Positions 57,441-64,000 of a stretch of 64,000 bases of DNA are shown piece after piece. This DNA comes from Megaleporinus macrocephalus. Lineage: Eukaryota > Chordata > Actinopteri > Characiformes > Anostomidae. The stretch spans positions 8,259,095-8,323,094 of the forward strand of contig CM038705.1 in assembly GCA_021613375.1 (NCBI GenBank), given 5' to 3'. Each line of letters opens with the position of its first letter. Positions within the stretch are counted from its first letter, which is position 1. The position numbers and the translations under genes are program-made. The notes under the pieces are model-generated. The model saw nothing but the letters and a program-made list of their open reading frames with translations. It ran no database searches and was not told where the DNA came from.

Positions 57441-58393
57441 TTGGTTGCTAAGGCTGGGTATCGCCCGGATTGATTCGATCCCAATTCACAAGGTCCCAAT
57501 TCAATTCGATTTCCGATTCGATTCAATATGGATTCATTTAGGGATATTTCAGTTACAATAATATATTTTGTTTGAATATGAAAAGAGATTTTCAGAGAAC
57601 TAATGTGGTAAACTTACAAGGAACACTCAACCTACCATTACTAAAAACATTAGTGTTTATATGTTTATATTCACCGTATTTGGCCACGCCCACTTTCAAG
57701 CGTGTGTTTGTTCCGCCTTTGTGTTAGAACTTCCGCTCAGATAACCAAAATGAATACAGTTATATGGGAGGAGACCAGAGAGACAGTAAGAAGTTCAAAT
57801 GGGACAACAATGTCTCATCTGAGGTTAATAACACAGTGGGTGGGTGATATGAGAAGGTGGTCTGAGGTTAATAACACAGTGGGTGGGTGATATGAGAAGG
57901 TGGTCTGAGGTTAATAACACAGTGGGTGGGTGATATGAGAAGGTGGTCTGAGGTTAATAACACGGTGGGTGGGTGATATGAGAAGGTGGTCTGAGGTTTA
58001 TAACACAGTGGGTGGGTGATATGAGAAGGTGGTCCGAGGTTAATAACACAGTGGGTTGGTGATATGAAAAGGTGGTCTGAGGTTACCAACGGAAACGTTT
58101 TTAATTACTCTGTACTCTCGGAAGGTGTAGACGGTTCAGCAATGAAAAACTATAAAAGTACTGAAGCGTATCAGTACCTGCACAGTGGGAAGGTGGGCCG
58201 TGTACTCCTACACAGACGGTGAGTTTATATTTCTGAAAGGCGGTTAAACCCAAGTCAAGCCAGCTGCCCAAGGGGCTGGAATGCTAATTTTAAAGATCGA
58301 TCTCAGGTTTATACGGATCGATATCGGATTATTCAACTGAAGATCGATTTGAATCGAAAAATCTATTTTTTTAAACACACCCCTATTGGTTGC
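57441..58393. mobile_element. hAT-type non-autonomous element with perfect 8-bp target duplication
   Basis: TTGGTTGC at 57441-57448 and again at 58386-58393 brackets the element 57449-58385. It starts TAAGGCTGGGTATCG and ends ACACACCCCTA. Both subterminal regions are rich in ATCGAT/GATTCGAT text. The interior has no transposase but carries a 43-bp tandem array. Confidence 0.85.
57820..58080 (+). repeat. 43-bp tandem array (six units) inside the hAT-type element
   Basis: GAGGTTAATAACACAGTGGG followed by TGGGTGATATGAGAAGGTGG and TCT repeats at 43-bp intervals with only isolated changes (CACGGTGGG, GTTTATAAC, GGGTTGGTG). Confidence 0.95.
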
Positions 58394-58572
58394 TGCTTGG
58401 TTCATTTACATAAGGTTTCGAAGGTATCCGGACATCAGTTGTCACTTATATAAATAGGTTGTTCTGTTTCTGTTTATATTTGTTGACGCCTGAACATTAT
58501 AATCCCACTGCATGTACATCTCAGCATATTCAGTTCACAGCACAGTCATTAATGCTAATATGTTCTCCACAG

Positions 58573-58843
58573 TCTGGTCCCAGCTCTTGGCTGGAGATGC
58601 ATAACTTCATTGGTGACCTTGTGGCCTCTAGTGCGTCGAGCTCAGCTGGTCAGCTCCTGAAATACCATAACCAGCAGTCACTCCGCTCCGCCTGGGAGAC
58701 TCCACCCGAGGCCCCGGTGCCCAAAGCCTCCCACCCAGCTCAGATTGACCTAACCAGACAGAGCCAGGGGAAAACCATGGTGGGGTTTAATCTGCAGCCT
58801 GGAGACGGGAGCGAAGAGTCTGGGGATTGTGGTGACCAGCAGA
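58573..58843 (+). CDS. Zinc-finger gene, N-terminal coding exon
   Basis: Acceptor TTCTCCACAG, donor GTGAGT at 58844; 271 nt, phase 0 in and phase 1 out. It codes SGPSSWLEMHNFIGDLVASS, a Ser-rich stretch, KYHNQQSLRSAWETPPEAPV and GFNLQPGDGSEESGDCGDQQ. The start could be an amphipathic segment. I recognise no KRAB, SCAN, BTB or ZAD domain. Balanced codon use and clean splice sites support a real exon, and the phase-1 donor fits the next acceptor exactly. Confidence 0.75.
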
Positions 58844-60423
58844 GTGAGTTTCCTACTGAGTGGTGTTCTTATGGTGGAATTGGGTCTAAAGAATCCTGTT
58901 GATCAGTCACAATGTTAAATGTAGTCAATAGTCACCCAGCTCTTACCTCAGTCAACCTTTATTTTTACTCGGGAGTACATTGAGGGAGACCCTGATTTAC
59001 AATGTTGCCAAGCAATACAATGGCGAAGAAAAAGAGATTAAAAATAAATTAAAATGACATTTAACGAGTACTTAAAATGTAAAAGAAACAATAAGAACAG
59101 AGACAAAGTTAAGATAAATCGTAAAAAAAACTGAATAAGAAACTAAAACCAAGAATAAGACAAAAGTAAAAAATAAGTAAAAAAATAGATATAATTATAG
59201 TAGTAATACTTAAAATAGTAAAATAAATAATAATAAATGTAATACAAACAAAAAATATATAAATCAAGATAAAAGAATGGTAAAAGGAAATTAAAATTAA
59301 AAAAAAAAAAAAAAAAACCCAACTGAATATACTTTGAACATATACTCATTTAAACCACATACAGGTCTTTAGGTTCGTGCAGTGTTGGGGTTTAGGACAC
59401 ATTATGACTTGAACTGTCATGAACAAGAGTTTGACTACACCTGTGATATGTGGCTTTATTCAATAGTCACTAGTCCCCTAACTCTTACCTCAGTCTACCT
59501 TTATTTTCACGCGGGAGTACATTGAGGGAGACCCTCATTTATAATGTCAAGCATTGCAATGGTGAAGCAAAAAGAGATTGAAAATAAACTGAATTTTAAC
59601 GAGTACTTAAAATGTAAAATAAACATTTAAGAACAGAGACAATAATAAAAATAGAAATGAATATAGTAGTAAAACTTAAAATAGTAAAAGAAATAATAAA
59701 AAAATAAAAAAATAATGATTAAATAAAAAAAATAAATAAAATAATGATTAAATAAAAAAAATAAAAAAAACGACTAAATATACTTCTTCCCTCAACACAT
59801 TTAAAGTTTTATTAGTTTCTTTAGTTCACAGTAAGTCATGACGTACACTAAACCACACCTCTTCACAAGAAAACTCTCAGAAAAGATTTCGGTGACTATT
59901 GACTATTGAGTGTTTGTTAGACGTATAGCGCTGTTTAAAACTAAAAAAGACAATATTCGGACCCCACATGTATCTTAGCTGATTGACTACACCTGTGATA
60001 TGTAAGCAAAGAGGCATTGAAAATAAATTAAAATGAATTTTAACAAGTTCTTAAAATGTAAAAGAAACAATAAGAACAGAGACAATAATAAAAATAGAAA
60101 TATAAAAATAGAAATAAATATAGTAGTAAAACTTAAAATAGTAAAAGAAATAATAACAATAAAAAATAATAAAAGAGGAATAAAAATCAAGATAAAAGAA
60201 TGGTAAAAGGTAAAATAAAAAATAAAAAATGACTCAATATACTTGACGTCATGACGTCCGCTAAACCACAACTCTTCACTAGAAAACTCTCGGAAAAGAT
60301 TTCGGTGACTATTGACTCCTAGTGTTTGTTTGACTTATAGCTCTGTTTAAAACTTAAAAACAATATTCCGTCCCCACACGAATCAGTGGCTTTATTCACC
60401 TGTCTTTGTTTTCATGTGTGCAG
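58573..60423 (+). other. Zinc-finger gene, exon-intron arrangement around the last intron
   Basis: The intron 58844-60423 has donor GTGAGT and acceptor TGTGCAG. It holds an internal segmental duplication: TCTTACCTCAGTC..ACCTTTAT, GGGAGTACATTGAGGGAGAC and GAGTACTTAAAATGTAAAA at about 58935-59110 recur at 59480-59640, and part again at 60000-60080. AGATTTCGGTGACTATTGAC occurs at about 59886 and 60297. A- and T-rich text fills the rest. Confidence 0.7.
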
Positions 60424-61895
60424 TCCGGCCACATACCTGCACCTGCCCGGGCTGCCCCCTTTCATCCATGACGGCTGCACCCTCTCTGCAGACCCTGAAA
60501 CCCAGATATACTTCCTTCCCCCAGTCCCTCTCTGCAGTGCCCACTGGCTCCTCCACATCATCGCTGTCCAAAGAGCCCAGCTCGGTCCCGGTCGGTCTTG
60601 GCCTATGTCTCGGCCTGGGTCTCTCTTTGGAGGAGGGGAGCAGCGAGCCCAGCAGCACCTCCAACTCTGAGCTGAGTCAGCCTGAGCACCAGGACAAGGG
60701 CACCAGCACCCACAGCCCGACGCCTGCCTCAAACCCGGGCCATCAGATCTGCCCTCCCGCGCTCCAGGCCTTCCCTTGTCTCTGCTTCCAGCCTTGCGCC
60801 CACCTGCTGCGCCCCCAGCAGGGTTCGGAGGGCCATTTCGCTCACACTCACTCGCACCACCACTACCACCACCACCATCACCACTGCCCCCTCGCCTCCT
60901 GCCTGCCGTGCCCGCAGTTGCGTGCCAGCGCTCGCTCTCCGCCTCCCTTCCCTTGCCTTTCCTGCCAGCGCACCTTCCCCACTTGCGCGCAGCTGCTGCG
61001 CCACCAGCAGGGCCACGCGCAGCAGGAGGGCATCCAGCTGCAGCACCCCTGCATGCACTGCCCGGCCTCCTTTGCCCGGCCTTCTCAGCTGCTGCAGCAC
61101 CAGCGCGCCCAGCATGCGTCCAAGACCGGCGGCTTCCTGTGCGCCGAGTGCGGCCGCGCCTTCAACTCCCACAGCAACCTGCGCGTCCACCTGAACGTGC
61201 ACACGGGTGCCCGGCCCTATACCTGCGCCGAGTGCGGCAAGAGCTTCAGCCAGTCGGGGGCGCTCAAGATCCACCGGCGCATCCACACGGGCGAGCGGCC
61301 GTACTCCTGCTCCTACTGCGGCCGGGGGTTCCCCCACCTGGCCGGCGTGAGGGCCCACCAGCGCACGCACACTGGAGAGAAGCCCTACCGCTGCTCGCAG
61401 TGCGGCAAGTGCTTCACCCAGTCGGGGGCGCTCAAGATCCACATGCGGATCCACACGGGGGAGAGGCCCTTCATTTGCGGCCTGTGCGGAAAGGGGTTCT
61501 CCAACCGCTCGGGCATCCGCTTCCATCACCGCACCGTGCACGGGATCGTCACAGAGCCCAACTCTGTGGGACGGCCCAGCCTGGCCAGTCAGCCAGAGTC
61601 CGGCTCGAGCGGTGGCAGCGCCGGGCAGGCTTCTGCTCATCCCTTGGCGGAAAGGGTCCCTCGAAGCAGGGAGGGTCCAGAGGGGCCAGAGGAGCGGAGA
61701 GCCCTGCCCTACGCCTGCGAGGACTGTGGCATGCGCTTTCAGGACGCTCCCTCCAGAAACAAGCACCAGGCGCAGGAGCACTACTCCGCTGAGGACGAGG
61801 CGGAGGAGCTGGAGGAGCTGGAGGAGGCGGAGGAGGCGGAGGAGCTGGAGGAGCCGGAGGAGACGCCAGCGGAAACAGCTAAGAAGCAAACTTAG
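60424..61895 (+). CDS. C2H2 zinc-finger protein, main exon with eight fingers
   Basis: Opens with two bases completing an Ile codon, then [14 protein letters not shown], and ends at TAG 61893-61895. In the 587-residue model, finger 1 starts at about Cys275 ([21 protein letters not shown]), finger 2 is [22 protein letters not shown], and fingers 3-7 (about 337-471) are joined by HTGERPY/HTGEKPY-type linkers. Finger 8 (Cys529, [22 protein letters not shown]) is separated by a Gly/Ser/Pro/Glu-rich spacer. A degenerate finger ([18 protein letters not shown]) and a His tract ([14 protein letters not shown]) precede finger 1. The C-terminus is a Glu/Leu-rich acidic tail. Tandem linked fingers imply sequence-specific DNA binding in the nucleus. 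Orthologue not recognised. Confidence 0.92.
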
Positions 61896-62325
61896 AAGGA
61901 TGGACTCTGATCAGTGTTGTTTAGGAGGACACCAGACGCTGATAGAAAGCGAAACAGGTGACGGTTAGAAGACAGTTGCTGGTTTTAAAGATGTCCTGAG
62001 CTTTTTTCATCCCGGTCCTGATTTGAGTTTGTTATTCTGTAATATTCAGTATTTTTACTGAAGTTTATGTCTGTGTTTGGATTATGATTGAATTCTGCTC
62101 CTCCACTGTTCAAAACAGAATTTCACTTTTAAATAGCTCCATAATGAAACTGTTAAAGATAGACACAAAGTTTAATGGAGGGCTTTGTGTGAGTCATCGT
62201 TCACAAGTGTGACCATGGCAACCAGACATCTGAAAAGTTGAATGCCTCAAAAAGCTCCTTTACAGACAGTTATTACAAGAAAGGGTTATGTTGCTCTGCC
62301 TTCCTTTTAGACTGGAGAAACATGT
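61896..62325 (+). other. Zinc-finger gene 3' flank
   Basis: Probable 3' UTR start. No canonical AATAAA is seen before the minisatellite begins at about 62330, so the transcript end is unknown and might lie inside or beyond the array. Confidence 0.45.
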
Positions 62326-62327
62326 AT

Positions 62328-62382
62328 ACTCTACCAGTCAAAAACTTTTAGCACAGTTCTAAAACGTTTGACTGGTAGTGTA
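62328..62382. repeat. Inverted terminal pair at the start of array D
   Basis: CTCTACCAGTCAAAAACTTT-TAG, a short spacer, then TCTAAAACGTTTGACTGGTA: a near-palindrome like two abutting Tc1-type TIRs. The tandem array continues only in the second orientation. Confidence 0.75.
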
Positions 62383-64000
62383 TCTAAAACGTTTGACTGG
62401 TAGTGTATCTAAAACGTTTGACTGGTAGTGTACTAAAACATTTGACTGGTAGTGTATTAAAACGTTTGGCTGGTAGTGTATCTAAAACGTTTGACTGGTA
62501 GTGATCTGAAACGTTTGACTGGTAGTGTATCTAAAACGTTTGACTGGTAGTGTATTAAAAAGTTTGACTGGTAGTGATCTGAAACGTTTGACTGGTAGTG
62601 TACTAAAACGTTTGGCTGGTAGTGTACTAAAACGTTTGGCTGGTAGTGTACTAAAACGTTTGACTGGTAGTGATCTGAAACGTTTGACTGGTAGTGTATC
62701 TAAAACGTTTGACTGGTAGTGTATTAAAAAGTTTGACTGGTAGTGATCTGAAACGTTTGACTGGTAGTGTACTAAAACGTTTGGCTGGTAGTGTACTAAA
62801 ACATTTGACTGGTAGTGTACTAAAACGTTTGACTGGTAGTGTATTAAAACGTTTGACTGGTAGTGATCTGAAACGTTTGACTGGTAGTGTATTAAAACGT
62901 TTGACTGGTAGTGTATTAAAACGTTTGACTGGTAGTGATCTGAAACGTTTGACTGGTAGGGTATTAAAACGTTTGGCTGGTAGTGTATTAAAACGTTTGG
63001 CTGGTAGTGTACTAAAACGTTTGACTGGTAGTGTACTAAAACGTTTGGCTGGTAGTGTATCTAAAACGTTTGGCTGGTAGTGTATCTAAAACGTTTGGCT
63101 GGTAGTGTACTAAAACGTTTGGCTGGTAGTGTATCTAAAACGTTTGACTGGTAGTGTACTAAAACGTTTGACTGGTAGTGTACTAAAACGTTTGGCTGGT
63201 AGTGTATCTAAAACGTTTGACTGGTAGTGTACTAAAACGTTTGACTGGTAGTGTACTAAAACGTTTGACTGGTAGTGTATCTAAAACGTTTGGCTGGTAG
63301 TGTATCTAAAACGTTTGGCTGGTAGTGTACTAAAACGTTTGGCTGGTAGTGTATCTAAAACGTTTGACTGGTAGTGTACTAAAACGTTTGACTGGTAGTG
63401 TACTAAAACGTTTGGCTGGTAGTGTATCTAAAACGTTTGACTGGTAGTGTACTAAAACGTTTGACTGGTAGTGTACTAAAACGTTTGACTGGTAGTGTAC
63501 TACAACGTTTGACTGATAGTGATCTGAAACGTTTGACTGGTAGTGTACTAAAACATATGACTGGTAGTGATCTAAAACGTTTGACTGGTAGTGTGCTAAA
63601 ACGTTTGACTGGTAGTGTACTAAAGTGTTTGTCTGGTAGTGTACTAAAACGTTTGACTGGTAGTGTACTAAAGTGTTTGGCTGGTAGTGTACTACAACGT
63701 TTGGCTGGTAGTGTACTAAAACGTTTGACTGGTAGTGTACTAAAGTGTTTGGCTGGTAGTGTACTACAACGTTTGGCTGGTAGTGTACTAAAACGTTTGG
63801 CTGGTAGTGTATCTAAAACGTTTGACTGGTAGTGTATCTAAAACGTTTGACTGGTAGTGTATCTAAAACGTTTGACTGGTAGTGTACTAAAACGTTTGAC
63901 TGGTAGTGTATCTAAAACGTTTGACTGGTAGTGTACTAAAACGTTTGGCTGGTAGTGTATCTAAGACGTTTGGCTGGTAGTGTACTAAAACGTTTGGCTG
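62355..64000 (-). repeat. 24-bp minisatellite array D, inverted relative to array C, runs off the window
   Basis: About 67 units of CTAAAACGTTTGACTGGTAG-TGTA with ACTGG/GCTGG alternatives and ATCT/ACT/ATT joints. A derived AAAGTGTTTG form appears near 63620-63750. Reverse complement of array C at 45776-46862. Confidence 0.95.

Noticed and set aside
60776..61792. 338-codon plus-strand frame overlapping the finger exon
   Set aside because: +1-frame shadow rich in Pro/Ala/Arg; the C2H2 frame explains the sequence.
60729..61889. 386-codon minus-strand frame opposite the finger exon
   Set aside because: Antisense shadow of GC-rich zinc-finger coding sequence; no motif or splice support.

Overview
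This is a eukaryotic (vertebrate) window, almost certainly from a teleost fish. Coding exons are short and separated by multi-kilobase introns with GT/AG borders. The intergenic DNA is full of Tc1-like, hAT-like, L1-like and tRNA-SINE remnants of kinds common in fish, together with micro- and minisatellites. Some repeat families, as I remember them, suggest an ostariophysan, but that is not proven by the sequence.

Two protein-coding genes can be supported. (1) A complete 14-3-3 beta (ywhab-like) gene lies on the + strand. It has a CpG-rich promoter and non-coding first exon near 18.25-18.45 kb, coding exons at 23541-23834, 32083-32206, 37344-37507, 38599-38694 and 40194-40253, and a 3' UTR to about 41.46 kb. 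The exons join in frame to a 245-residue protein. (2) A C2H2 zinc-finger gene lies on the + strand. It has two firm coding exons (58573-58843 and 60424-61895) and a tentative 7-codon first coding exon ending at 54399; all phases agree and give a model of about 587 residues with eight fingers. I do not recognise the orthologue.

Layout: 0-1.2 kb, decayed Tc1-like transposon; 1.7-2.35 kb, palindromic dispersed repeat; 2.6-3.35 and 5.66-7.37 kb, two arrays of one 30-bp minisatellite in opposite orientations, with a SINE between them; 4.8-5.16 and 7.59-7.81 kb, two halves of a TIR element whose complete copy is at 43.96-44.54 kb; 8.8-9.24 and 16.94-17.42 kb, inverted copies of a repeat with an internal ~169-bp period; 11.1-14.64 kb, an L1 3' fragment followed by a tandem array of LTR-end plus primer-binding-site units; 15.05-15.57 kb, a Tc1-type MITE between TA tracts; 18.2-41.5 kb, ywhab, whose introns carry Tc1 and hAT remnants; 42-54 kb, repeats, a possible pseudogene (47.35-47.74 kb), a 24-bp minisatellite (45.78-46.86 kb), a 52-bp minisatellite (48.0-50.28 kb) and a GT-rich 82-bp minisatellite (52.86-53.85 kb); 54.2-61.9 kb, the zinc-finger gene, whose first intron holds a large array built on an AGAACCATTTA-like motif and a hAT-type element with a perfect 8-bp target duplication; 62.33-64.0 kb, the 24-bp minisatellite again, inverted, running off the window end.

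The two genes have no evident functional link. The most unusual structures are the tandemly amplified LTR/PBS array with a 540-bp higher-order period, the hairpin repeat found at the 5' ends of both genes, and the inverted minisatellite pairs, one of which brackets the zinc-finger gene. No CRISPR array, rRNA or tRNA gene was seen.
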